Shown here in pieces: positions 26,986 through 36,004 of a stretch of 64,000 nucleotides of DNA. Numbering within the stretch: the first letter of the stretch is position 1; the number at the start of each line of letters is the position of its first letter. Position numbers and translations under genes: made by a program. Under the pieces are notes generated by a model. That model ran no database searches. It had not been told where the DNA came from and was given only the letters and a program-made list of their open reading frames with translations. This DNA is from Granulosicoccus antarcticus IMCC3135 (GTDB lineage: Bacteria; Pseudomonadota; Gammaproteobacteria; Granulosicoccales; Granulosicoccaceae), in assembly GCF_002215215.1 (NCBI RefSeq), contig NZ_CP018632.1:4522501-4586500 (forward strand), written 5' to 3'.

Positions 26986-27996
26986 TCAGGGCGCTACACC
27001 AGCACCCGCTTGAACAGCAGTAACGGCAATCAGCTTGTACACATCATCGGCATTACAGCCTCGCGAAAGATCATTTGCAGGCTTGGCCAAGCCTTGCAAT
27101 ATCGGTCCAATCGCGATGGCACCACCAATACGCTGGGCAATCTTGTAACCGATATTACCGGCAGCCAGATCAGGAAATACCATGATATTGGCATTACCTG
27201 CCAGTTTGGAATCAGGCGCCTTGTGAGCAGCGATGTCAGGTACAAACGCTGCATCAAACTGGAACTCACCATCGATCATCAGTTCAGGCGCCAGTTCACG
27301 GGCACGATCAGTAGCCTCGATGACATGCGTAACCAGAGGATGCTTCGCACTACCCGCCGTTGAGAAAGACAGCATGGCAACCCGCGCTGTCTCACCCGAC
27401 AGAGCCTCAAAGGAGGTTGCGGATGACACGGCAATCTGCGCAAGCTCTTCCACACTCGGCTGTATAACCAGAGCACAGTCGGCAAACACCAGCACCCGGG
27501 GCGTGCCATGATGTTCCTGTTCAAGAAACATCAGAAAGAAACTCGATACCGTACTCACACCCTTTGCCCGACCAATGACCTGCAATGCGGCACGTACCGT
27601 ATCGCCTGTCGTATGTATCGCACCACCGATAGTGGCATCCGCCTGCCCCTCACGCACCATCATAGCTGCAAAAACCAGGGGATTACCGGTGACAGCCTCA
27701 AGGGCCATGGCAGCATCCACGCCCTTGTGGGCACGCAATGCATGATAGGCAGCAGCGTAGTCAGGCGTCAGTTGCGAATTGGCAGGATCAATGATTTCAA
27801 TGGATTCCGATGAACCACCAAACTGCTTGAGTAGTGGTTCAACCTGTCCGGCCTTGCCCACCAGAACCGGCTGCGCCAGGCCTTCGTTGAAGGCGCGCAC
27901 AGCGCCTTCAACGATTCTTGGATCTTCTCCTTCGGACAACACGATCCGTTGATTCAGACCGCGTGCCCGACTCATGATTGATTCAAGAATACTCAT
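26986..27996 (-). CDS. pta: Phosphate acetyltransferase
   Basis: A 336-residue short-form Pta, starting MSILESIMSRARGLNQRIVLSEGEDPRIV. It turns acetyl phosphate plus CoA into acetyl-CoA. Blocks GGAIHTTGDTVRAALQVIG and ADCALVIQPSVEELAQIA are characteristic. Here it takes the acetyl phosphate made by Xsc, two genes upstream; xsc and pta are commonly paired in sulfonate clusters. It overlaps the sulfate exporter stop by 4 bases. Confidence 0.93.
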   Translation of the reverse strand: MSILESIMSRARGLNQRIVLSEGEDPRIVEGAVRAFNEGLAQPVLVGKAGQVEPLLKQFGGSSESIEIIDPANSQLTPDYAAAYHALRAHKGVDAAMALEAVTGNPLVFAAMMVREGQADATIGGAIHTTGDTVRAALQVIGRAKGVSTVSSFFLMFLEQEHHGTPRVLVFADCALVIQPSVEELAQIAVSSATSFEALSGETARVAMLSFSTAGSAKHPLVTHVIEATDRARELAPELMIDGEFQFDAAFVPDIAAHKAPDSKLAGNANIMVFPDLAAGNIGYKIAQRIGGAIAIGPILQGLAKPANDLSRGCNADDVYKLIAVTAVQAGAGVAP

Positions 27997-29036
27997 TTGA
28001 GATACCAGAGTCCGCCCAGAATGAATAGCGCAAGGAAAACGGTTTCCGCCACAATCAGAATAATGGCCTGACCACCGACATCAAAGATGGTTTTCAAGGA
28101 GCACTTCATACCCACTGCAGCAATCGCTATCAGCAGTGCCCAGCGCGACAATTCACTCAGAAACGATGCAACTACGGCAGGGATCAGACCCAGTGAATTA
28201 AGGCCAGCAAAAACCATGAAGGCAATGACAAAACCAGGGACAAGTGGTGGTTTGACAGCAGGCTTGCCACTCTCATCCGCATCACTTTCCATATTCCTGA
28301 ACATCAAGGCAAACAGCAGTACCACAGGGGCCAGCATGCTGACGCGTATCAGTTTGACCAGAGTAGCCGTTTCACCAGCGGCATCTGACACCGAGAATCC
28401 GGCACCCACCACCTGAGCAACATCGTGAATAGTGCCACCCAGAAATACGCCAATCATCTGTTCATCCATACCCAGGGTCTGCGCAATAATCGGATACACG
28501 ATCATGGCAATCGTACTCAGAACCGTCACACTCAGAACCGTGAACAGCAGATTGCGTTCCGAGTGTTCATTCTTGGGTAGTACTGCCGCAATGGCCATGG
28601 CAGCCGAGGCACCACATATAGCAACAGAACCACCTGTCAACAGAGCAAAACGCCAGCCACGTCCCAGAAATTTCGCACCTACCCAGGCAAACAGGATAGT
28701 AACCACGACGCCCAGTACCACCAGCCCGATCAGCTCGACACCCAGCCCGATTAACAACTCGACACTGATTCTCGCTCCCAACAAGGCAACCCCCATACGC
28801 AATACGGTTCGTGCCGTAAAGTTGATACCCGATACACAACGGCCCTCTTCGGCCAGAAAGTGAAATGCAATGCCCAGTAATAAAGCCATTAACATGGCAG
28901 GGGCGCCATAGTGCTCAGACAAGAACTGAGCACAAATGCCAATGACGGTTGCAACAGCTATTCCCTGCACAAGCCCGTCAATTGGGCCGAACTGTTGTTC
29001 GGCCCAGCCTTTCAAAGAGAAAGTAGTCAACGTCAA
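27993..29036 (-). CDS. YeiH-family sulfate exporter
   Basis: A 347-residue integral membrane protein of the YeiH/TauZ family (PF03601) with about ten hydrophobic segments. Family motifs include RMGVALLGARISVE, GGSVAICGASAAMAIA and GTIHDVAQVVGAGF. In organosulfonate operons these proteins are proposed to export the sulfite or sulfate released by Xsc. It is placed between xsc and pta with 4-base overlaps on both sides, which supports that role. Confidence 0.87.
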   Translation of the reverse strand: MTLTTFSLKGWAEQQFGPIDGLVQGIAVATVIGICAQFLSEHYGAPAMLMALLLGIAFHFLAEEGRCVSGINFTARTVLRMGVALLGARISVELLIGLGVELIGLVVLGVVVTILFAWVGAKFLGRGWRFALLTGGSVAICGASAAMAIAAVLPKNEHSERNLLFTVLSVTVLSTIAMIVYPIIAQTLGMDEQMIGVFLGGTIHDVAQVVGAGFSVSDAAGETATLVKLIRVSMLAPVVLLFALMFRNMESDADESGKPAVKPPLVPGFVIAFMVFAGLNSLGLIPAVVASFLSELSRWALLIAIAAVGMKCSLKTIFDVGGQAIILIVAETVFLALFILGGLWYLK

Positions 29037-30811
29037 ACCGTCTGCTGAGGAATCATGTCAGCCAGATCAATACCTGCAACAGAAACTGGCTGCTTCATGG
29101 CATCACGACGGAAGGGTTCGCCCAGCTCTTGATTCAGCAGAATTTCGATGAAGGTCGTTACGCCGTCTTCCATCTGTTCCTTGACCGCGGTATTCAGCGC
29201 TTCGGTCAACGCCTCAGTGCTGTCAACCTGAACGCCTTTCAGGCCACAAGCTTCAGCAATTTTTGCGTAGTTGACTTGCAGATCCAGCTCGGTACCCACG
29301 AAGTTGTCATCAAACCACAATGTGGTATTGCGCTTTTCAGCACCCCATTGGTAGTTTCTGAAGATAACCATAGTGATAGGTGGCCAGTCGTTGCGTCCAC
29401 AGGCAGTCATTTCATTCATCGAAATGCCGAATGCACCGTCACCTGCAAAACCGATAACAGGTACGTCAGGACAACCGATTTTCGCACCCAGAATCGCAGG
29501 AAAACCGTAACCGCAAGGACCAAACAGACCTGGCGAGAGATACTTTCTACCTTGCTCGAAGGTTGGATAGGCATTACCGATCGCGCAGTTGTTGCCGATG
29601 TCGCTTGAGATGATGGCATCAGCCGGCATCGCATCACGAATTGCCAACCACGCGTTACGCGGTGACATTTTTTTCGGTTCACGCTCACGAGCCCGTTCGT
29701 TCCAGTTAGTGCCCGGATCATCATCTTCATGCTCCATGGATACCAGTTCCTGGCTCCAGCGCTTCTTGGTCTGATCGATCAGAGATTTGCGCTCTGCACG
29801 ATCAGCGTTACCAGCAGAGGCTGACAGCTGCTCCAGGAGTTGTTCGGCCACTCGCTTGGCATCACCCTGGATAGGCACGGCAACCGCTTTGGTCAGTCCG
29901 ATACGATCGGCGTTAATATCAACCTGAATAAGCTTCGCATCTTTTGGCCAGTAATCGATGCCATAACCAGGCAAGGTTGAGAACGGGTTGAGACGTGTGC
30001 CCAGGGCCAGAACCACATCGGCCTTGGAAATGATTTCCATGGCAGCTTTGGAACCATTGTAGCCAAGCGGGCCCATCGACAAAGGATGGCTGCCAGGAAA
30101 GGCGTCGTTATGCTGATAGTTGCAGCAAACAGGCGCATCCAGCTTCTCGGCCAACTTGGCTGATGCATCGATACCACCGGCAAGCACAACTCCGGCACCA
30201 TTGAGGATGACAGGGAATTTTGCTTCTGACAACAAAGCGGCAGCATCCTGGATGGCCTGCTCACCACCACGTGGTCGTTCCAGACGGAAAACCTGTGGCA
30301 ATTCGATATCGATGACTTGTGTCCAGTAGTCACGAGGAATGTTGATCTGTGCAGGGCCTGCCAGTCTGTGAGCCTGCAGAATGACGCGATTCAGAACCTC
30401 GGCAATACGCGAAGGATCACGAACCTCTTCCTGATAGGCAACCATGTCTTCAAACAGAGCCATCTGCTTGATTTCCTGAAAACCGCCCTGACCGATGGTC
30501 TTGTTGGCAGCCTGAGGCGTTACCAGCAACATGGGTGTGTGGTTCCAGTAAGCCGTCTTGACCGGCGTTACAAAGTTTGTGATTCCCGGGCCATTCTGTG
30601 CGATAGCCATGGACATCTTGCCAGTGGCACGCGTGTAGCCATCAGCACTCATTCCCGCGTTGCACTCGTGCGCGCAATCCCAGAACTTGATACCGGCCGC
30701 AGGAAACAGATCCGAAATAGGCATCATTGCGGAACCGATGATACCGAACGCGTGTTCGATGCCATGACGTTGCAAGACTTTTACGAACGCCTCTTCAGTG
30801 GTCATTTTCAT
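29033..30811 (-). CDS. xsc: Sulfoacetaldehyde acetyltransferase
   Basis: A 592-residue thiamine-diphosphate enzyme that converts sulfoacetaldehyde and phosphate to acetyl phosphate and sulfite. Xsc-specific blocks are FGIIGSAMMPISDLFPAAGIKFWDCAHE and YTRATGKMSMAIAQNGPG. The ThDP/Mg motif is GDGAFGISMNEMTA...VIFRN. The length agrees with Xsc. GAGG lies 8 bases before the start. It follows a TRAP transporter operon and precedes exporter and pta, the classic sulfonate C2 degradation set. Confidence 0.95.
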   Translation of the reverse strand: MKMTTEEAFVKVLQRHGIEHAFGIIGSAMMPISDLFPAAGIKFWDCAHECNAGMSADGYTRATGKMSMAIAQNGPGITNFVTPVKTAYWNHTPMLLVTPQAANKTIGQGGFQEIKQMALFEDMVAYQEEVRDPSRIAEVLNRVILQAHRLAGPAQINIPRDYWTQVIDIELPQVFRLERPRGGEQAIQDAAALLSEAKFPVILNGAGVVLAGGIDASAKLAEKLDAPVCCNYQHNDAFPGSHPLSMGPLGYNGSKAAMEIISKADVVLALGTRLNPFSTLPGYGIDYWPKDAKLIQVDINADRIGLTKAVAVPIQGDAKRVAEQLLEQLSASAGNADRAERKSLIDQTKKRWSQELVSMEHEDDDPGTNWNERAREREPKKMSPRNAWLAIRDAMPADAIISSDIGNNCAIGNAYPTFEQGRKYLSPGLFGPCGYGFPAILGAKIGCPDVPVIGFAGDGAFGISMNEMTACGRNDWPPITMVIFRNYQWGAEKRNTTLWFDDNFVGTELDLQVNYAKIAEACGLKGVQVDSTEALTEALNTAVKEQMEDGVTTFIEILLNQELGEPFRRDAMKQPVSVAGIDLADMIPQQTV

Positions 30812-30880
30812 GATAAATACCTCAGCTAAAACCAGTAGGGGTGAATTAGAGTGAAACGCGCATGAACTTAAAAACTACGA

Positions 30881-30898
30881 GGATCAATCCGTTGATCC
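30881..30898 (-). terminator. Hairpin between iseM and xsc
   Basis: GGATCAA-TCCG-TTGATCC, a perfect 7-bp stem. In the direction of transcription it is followed by TCGTAGTTTTT, a modest T-tract. It lies in the 111-base gap between the TRAP permease gene and xsc and may attenuate read-through, so the transporter and enzyme genes can be made in different amounts. Confidence 0.6.
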
Positions 30899-30922
30899 GG
30901 ACAGTACAATAAAGATTGTTAC

Positions 30923-32209
30923 TTAGCTAAGGCCAGGTGCCATCGCCAGAGAGAACCAGGGAACAAAGGCGATCAACAACCACGCTATCAACAGGCCTCC
31001 CAGATACATCAGTGCAAAGGGCACAATCTTCGAATAAGGAATACCTGTGGTGCCACTGGCAACGAAAAGATTCAGACCAAAAGGCGGTGTGATAAAGCCG
31101 ATCGCAGCACCGACAAGAAAGATGACACTGAAGTGAACCGGATCGACACCGTGGGCCATGGCAATAGGTGCCAGGATCGGTGCAAATATCACGGTCACGG
31201 GCAGACTTTCAAGAATACAACCAGCCGCCATGACGATTCCCATACACACCAGCAGCACCACCACTTCACTATCGCCAAACCAGGCCACGAAGTTGGCAAC
31301 CGCATCGGCAGCACCCAGCAAACCGAAAACCTGCTGCATGACGATCGATATGGCAATCATCGGCGCCAGCATGCCGGTCAACTGACCGGAGCGCAGCAAG
31401 ATCGTAGGGATTTCCCGAAACTTGATTTCCCGAGTAAACAACAAACCTGCTATCAGACAGAAGCCTACGGTAATGGCCGCCGCCTCGGTTGGTGAAAAGA
31501 TACCTGAATAGATGCCATAGATAACAATGAAGATGGCAAAGAATCCCAGATAGGCCCGTCGAGCAGTACGCCCTACCCGTTTCATATCCAAAGGCTCTAC
31601 CGAACCCCAACCATTCTTCTTGGCAAGGTACCAGCAGACACCCTGCATCGCCAGGACCATCAGTATGCCTGGCATGATGCCAGCAACGAACAGGTCCGAT
31701 ATGGACAGATTCATCAAGAAGCCATAGACAATGAAGATGATTGACGGTGGAATGATGATCCCTACCGTGCCACCTGCCGCAGCCGTCGCTGCTGCGAACC
31801 GCGAATCATAGCCATCCTTCACCAATACCGGATGCATGATGCCGCCAATGGTCGCCGTGGTTGCAGAGTTGGAGCCAGAGATCGCAGCAAACAGGCCACA
31901 GGAACTGATCGTGGCAAGCCCCAGACCACCACGCATCCAGCTCAGACAGGCGTGAGCAAAGTCGGCCAGTCGTTTGGCTATACCCGCCGCGGCAATCAAG
32001 TCCCCCGTGAGAATGAACAGTGGCAGCGACAGTAGACCGAAGAAATTCAGACCTTCAAACAGTGTGAAACCGATATTGGCCAACGTAAAGTCGATGATGA
32101 TGGACACACCCACCACCCAGAATCCGATGACCAGAAAAATGGGCACCCCGACCAAGAACAGCAGAAAAACACCGAACGACACTAAACCTATCAACATTCC
32201 CTGATCCAT
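30923..32209 (-). CDS. TRAP transporter large permease (DctM type; IseM/TauM-like)
   Basis: A 428-residue membrane protein with about 12 helices, family PF06808. Motifs are GLATISSCGLFAAISGSNSATTATIG and GIIIPPSIIFIVYGFLMNLSI. The ATG at 32209 has AGGAG upstream and lies 10 bases after the small permease. It drives sodium-coupled uptake of the ligand held by the DctP-type protein, here probably isethionate or another C2 sulfonate. Confidence 0.88.
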   Translation of the reverse strand: MDQGMLIGLVSFGVFLLFLVGVPIFLVIGFWVVGVSIIIDFTLANIGFTLFEGLNFFGLLSLPLFILTGDLIAAAGIAKRLADFAHACLSWMRGGLGLATISSCGLFAAISGSNSATTATIGGIMHPVLVKDGYDSRFAAATAAAGGTVGIIIPPSIIFIVYGFLMNLSISDLFVAGIMPGILMVLAMQGVCWYLAKKNGWGSVEPLDMKRVGRTARRAYLGFFAIFIVIYGIYSGIFSPTEAAAITVGFCLIAGLLFTREIKFREIPTILLRSGQLTGMLAPMIAISIVMQQVFGLLGAADAVANFVAWFGDSEVVVLLVCMGIVMAAGCILESLPVTVIFAPILAPIAMAHGVDPVHFSVIFLVGAAIGFITPPFGLNLFVASGTTGIPYSKIVPFALMYLGGLLIAWLLIAFVPWFSLAMAPGLS

Positions 32210-32219
32210 GATGATCTCC

Positions 32220-32753
32220 TCAGTCCTGTCCGATGGCTTGAATATCGAGGATAAAATCTTCGCGCTTTCTGAAGCGGCGAATATCATCGATCAGATTCTG
32301 AACCACCCTGATCATCAGCAGCACCCAGGCAACCGGTGTGGCCAGGTAGAACCACCACTGCATGACATTGTCGGTTCCCTGCACGATGGCCCAGTTCATT
32401 TGCACCAGGCGGGTCTGCTCTATCGTGAAATAGACAACTATTGATGCAAAGACCAGCCACAGAATGGCATCCAGCCACATGCAGGCATACTGCAAGGCGT
32501 AAGGCAGTCGCAGACGAATGTCATTGAAAACCAGATGACTGCGCTTGCGAACATTGTATGAACAACCGATCCATGTCACCCACAGGAACAGATAGATCGG
32601 TATGGATGAACTCCACGGAATTTGCGTTTTCAATACAAAACGCTCGAATACGGCATAGACAATGATCAAAGCCATGGCCGAGTATGCGATCAAGATCAGC
32701 ACTCGTTCCACGTTTCGATCAAGCCACCTGAGACAGGCCATCAACGCTTTCAT
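32220..32753 (-). CDS. TRAP transporter small permease (DctQ type; IseL/TauL-like)
   Basis: A 177-residue, four-helix membrane protein (PF04290). The typical segment is SIPIYLFLWVTWIGCSYNVRKRSHLVFNDIRLRLP. It partners the large permease directly downstream. Substrate follows from context only. Confidence 0.85.
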   Translation of the reverse strand: MKALMACLRWLDRNVERVLILIAYSAMALIIVYAVFERFVLKTQIPWSSSIPIYLFLWVTWIGCSYNVRKRSHLVFNDIRLRLPYALQYACMWLDAILWLVFASIVVYFTIEQTRLVQMNWAIVQGTDNVMQWWFYLATPVAWVLLMIRVVQNLIDDIRRFRKREDFILDIQAIGQD

Positions 32754-32846
32754 AGGAGAACACCCTTAGGGGTAAAAACACTCTGGAATAACCTGGGGTA
32801 GCACAAAGGCTCCCCCAGGAAGAAGGAACAGCAGACTCGTTAAAGC

Positions 32847-34070
32847 CTATCCTTGCCACCAACGGCGGGCTTCAACCGATGCCACATCAGCATCAGCCGG
32901 AATCTCACGAGCGATGTCGTAGATTTCCTTGTACACATCAAGACCACCTGACATCTTGTTCAGGCGTGAGCGCCACTGCTCCCACTCTGCCGGTTGGAAT
33001 TCAGGGGAACACATCTGCTCGGCCTTCTTGATTTCCTCATCAGACAAGGTCGCCACGCGAACACCATTATCACCAAACACTGTGCCTGCCGGTGGGTTCT
33101 CGACAGCACCAACCACTTCGATCAGTGCTCGCTCCTGCTCACGCTGCGTATATTGTTGCGCTTCGAAGGATGTTTCCATGACAATGTCCTGCAAATGGGC
33201 AGGCAAGGACTCGAAGGTGTCGTTGTTCATGGCTGTATGCTCAGTACCGCAGAAGAACTTCAGATCAACAGCCTGTGACAGTACGGGTGACATATTGGCG
33301 TAGGCCGCGGCACCCATCCAGGTTTCAGCACCATCAATCAATCCCTGCTTGAGACCGTCCAGTGTTTCCTCCCAGGCAATCGGCACCGGATTCAGTCCCA
33401 TCAACTGCATGGCAATACGTCCAAGCTGTGTGCCAGTAACACGGTTCTTGGTACCAGCCAGCTCGTCAATGCTGGTAATGGTTGGCGCATCAGAAAACTT
33501 CTTGCCCAGCATCAGACCACGCAATTCACAATGGGTATAGAGGAACTGGATATTGTGCAAACGACGCATGGGTTCACGCAGCAGCTCTTCACTTTTTGGA
33601 TGATAGAAAAAGTGATGCTGAGCTGCACGACTGGGGAACATATAGGCAAAATCCAGCACGTTGTAGTATGGCGCCGAACCCGCTGAGTTCTGAGTACTTG
33701 CCGTAAACAGATCAACAATGCCCTGCTGCGTCTTCTTGACACAATCGAGCTGATTACAGATCGCGTTGCTACCAATGAAATCGATCTTCAGTGCACCGTC
33801 GCTGTTTTTTTCCAGCTGGCGGGCAAACCAGAGCTGACCGGATTCCTGAATCTTCAGGTTCTGTTCATTGAATCCCGAGGCGCCAAACTTCAGCGTTTTA
33901 ACCGGTGTTGTTTTGTCTCTATCCGCCTCAGTCGCAGCAGCGGCAGTACCTACTCCTTCCAGAGTCAGTGGCCCTACTGTTCCGGCAACAGCCAGCAGTG
34001 CAGAGGTATAGCCGTATCGACTTGCGATTCGCAAGAATCCACGTCGGTCGAGTGGTGTCTTTTTGCTCAT
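32847..34070 (-). CDS. TRAP transporter binding protein (DctP type; IseK/TauK-like), Tat-exported
   Basis: A 407-residue periplasmic receptor of the DctP family, with the fold blocks FGASGFNEQNL and AWEETLDGLKQGLIDGAETW. Its N-terminus carries a twin-arginine signal, DRRGFLRIA, followed by a hydrophobic run and an alanine-rich tail, so it is exported folded. This is less usual than Sec for DctP proteins. It is first gene of the TRAP operon and lies beside the GMC dehydrogenase; the ligand is probably isethionate or taurine. Confidence 0.85.
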   Translation of the reverse strand: MSKKTPLDRRGFLRIASRYGYTSALLAVAGTVGPLTLEGVGTAAAATEADRDKTTPVKTLKFGASGFNEQNLKIQESGQLWFARQLEKNSDGALKIDFIGSNAICNQLDCVKKTQQGIVDLFTASTQNSAGSAPYYNVLDFAYMFPSRAAQHHFFYHPKSEELLREPMRRLHNIQFLYTHCELRGLMLGKKFSDAPTITSIDELAGTKNRVTGTQLGRIAMQLMGLNPVPIAWEETLDGLKQGLIDGAETWMGAAAYANMSPVLSQAVDLKFFCGTEHTAMNNDTFESLPAHLQDIVMETSFEAQQYTQREQERALIEVVGAVENPPAGTVFGDNGVRVATLSDEEIKKAEQMCSPEFQPAEWEQWRSRLNKMSGGLDVYKEIYDIAREIPADADVASVEARRWWQG

Positions 34071-34179
34071 GAGTATTCGACTCCTTGTTTCACCCGATTC
34101 GATGTCAGGTGTTTATTTGAAATCAGTGCCGTATACCACTGGCACTGTCAGGTATTACCACCGCAAAAAAACTACTCAG

Positions 34180-35853
34180 TCAAACCGAGGTGGTGGCAGG
34201 CTCAGTCTTGGGGTCATGACGTGCTGAAACATCCTCACTTCCCGAACCTTTTCTGGCATCTTCCAGAATCATGTCAACCGCTTTCTCAGCCATCGCAACG
34301 ACAGGTCCATTGGTATTACCAGACACAAGCGTTGGCATGGATGAACAGTCAATAACACGCAGCGCCTCGATACCTCGTACCCGCAAACGCTCATCCAGAA
34401 CCGCCATCGGATCACTGGCAACACCCATCTTGCAGGTACCCGATGGATGGAAAATGGTGGCGCCATGATTACGACTGAATTCCAGCAATTCCTCATCAGT
34501 GGTGGCATCCGGACCGGGTTTGACTTCGCGCTTGACGTAAGGCTTCATGGAAGCAGACTCGGCGATCGCTCTGGCAGCACGCAAACTGGCAACAGCCGTG
34601 CGTCGGTCAAGATCGGTCGACAGATAGTTAGGCACCATTGCCGGTGGCACCATCGGGTCAGCGGATTGAATATGGGCATGACCTCTCGATTCAGGTCGCA
34701 GCTGACACACTGACAGAGTGAAACCGGAGAACGGATGCACACTGCCTCCCGCCATGTCGGCCGATAGCGTGGCGACATGGAACTGGATGTCAGGTGATTT
34801 TGCTTCATCAGGCAAAGCCTTCATGAAACACCCGCCTTGATTGATACCCACAGCCAATGGACCAGAGCGATGCAGTAACCACTGCAGACCCAGCTTGGCT
34901 TGACCTATCAATGAATTCAACTGATCGTTAGTGGTCGGTATCGTGGCTTCATAGGTTGCACGAATCTGTAAATGATCCTGCAGGTTCTCGCCCACACCTG
35001 GCAGTTCGTGTACTACCGGAATGCCAAACTTCTGCAAGACCGCGGCAGGACCGATGCCTGACAATTGCAGCAGTTGTGGAGATTGCAATGCGCCGGCAGA
35101 AAGTAACACTTCGCCCGTCGCCCGTGCTTCATGTGAAATGCCACCTTGAACATAGCGCACACCGACTGCCCTCTTGCCCTCAAGGATGAGCCCGGTGGCC
35201 TGCGCATTGGTTTCAACCGTCAGATTGGAGCGATTTCTGGCAGGCTTCAAATACCCCTTGGCCGTACTCCAGCGCCAGCCCTTCCAGGTGGTCAGCTGAT
35301 AGTAACCAGCTCCTTCTTGCTTTTCACCGTTGAAGTCATCAGTTCTGGGCACACCGCTTTCACCCGCACCGCTGATAAAGGCTTCGATGAGTTCATTCTT
35401 GTCACCGATATCGGAGACAGACAGAGGGCCATCGCCACCGTGATACTCACTGGCGCCACGCTGATTACGCTCCGAACGAATGAAATAAGGTAGAAGCTCA
35501 TCATAGGACCAGCCACTGTTGCCCAGTTCTGCCCAGTGATCGTAATCTTCTCGCTGTCCACGTATGTAGATCAGACCATTAATGGAACTACAACCACCCA
35601 GTGTCTTGCCGCGTGGCCAGTAGATGCTTCGATTGTTCATACCCGGATCGGGTTCGGTGTGGAAGCACCAGTTATACTTTTTACTCCACATCGTCTTGCC
35701 GTAACCGATGGGCAGATGTATCCAGAATGAGTTGTCCTTGGGCCCGGCTTCGAGAAGCAGCACGTTGACAGCTGGATTTTCACTAAGCCGCGAGGCAAGA
35801 ACTGCACCGGCAGAACCGGCCCCCACTACAATGTAATCGTAACTTCCTTTCAT
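34180..35853 (-). CDS. iseJ: GMC-family FAD dehydrogenase, probable isethionate dehydrogenase
   Basis: A 557-residue GMC oxidoreductase, choline-dehydrogenase-like. The FAD-binding start is YDYIVVGAGSAGAVLASRL; GMC signatures are RGKTLGGCSSINGLIYIRG and GALQSPQLLQLSGIGP; the catalytic His is in NHGATIFHPSGTCKMG. In Cupriavidus-type bacteria IseJ, a GMC dehydrogenase, oxidises isethionate to sulfoacetaldehyde, the Xsc substrate. Xsc, TRAP transporter and IclR regulator alongside support that role over choline. ATG 35853 is chosen because the FAD motif starts right after it; an in-frame extension to 35982 looks non-coding. Confidence 0.72.
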   Translation of the reverse strand: MKGSYDYIVVGAGSAGAVLASRLSENPAVNVLLLEAGPKDNSFWIHLPIGYGKTMWSKKYNWCFHTEPDPGMNNRSIYWPRGKTLGGCSSINGLIYIRGQREDYDHWAELGNSGWSYDELLPYFIRSERNQRGASEYHGGDGPLSVSDIGDKNELIEAFISGAGESGVPRTDDFNGEKQEGAGYYQLTTWKGWRWSTAKGYLKPARNRSNLTVETNAQATGLILEGKRAVGVRYVQGGISHEARATGEVLLSAGALQSPQLLQLSGIGPAAVLQKFGIPVVHELPGVGENLQDHLQIRATYEATIPTTNDQLNSLIGQAKLGLQWLLHRSGPLAVGINQGGCFMKALPDEAKSPDIQFHVATLSADMAGGSVHPFSGFTLSVCQLRPESRGHAHIQSADPMVPPAMVPNYLSTDLDRRTAVASLRAARAIAESASMKPYVKREVKPGPDATTDEELLEFSRNHGATIFHPSGTCKMGVASDPMAVLDERLRVRGIEALRVIDCSSMPTLVSGNTNGPVVAMAEKAVDMILEDARKGSGSEDVSARHDPKTEPATTSV

Positions 35854-35877
35854 AGACGATTCCTTACCGCTGGATGC

Positions 35878-35929
35878 ACTTGTACGGTGCAAGTTCACTT
35901 TTATGTGCCTTTTATTCACAAGTGACTTG
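35878..35929. promoter_or_regulatory. Two related inverted repeats between iseJ and the IclR gene
   Basis: ACTTG-TACGGTG-CAAGT (35878-35894) and CAAGT-G-ACTTG (35919-35929) share the half-site ACTTG/CAAGT in the 151-base divergent intergenic region. They are candidate operators of the IclR protein encoded next door. Confidence 0.5.
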
Positions 35930-36004
35930 CCACGAGTGAAGTATACATTTATCTTATTTCGGAACGCAACATTCCATTTCAATTATTTTTACAACCTATT
36001 GATC

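Noticed and set aside
34180-35853. Choline dehydrogenase betA
   Set aside because: No betB, betI or choline transporter nearby; xsc, TRAP and IclR genes point to isethionate, though sequence alone does not settle it.
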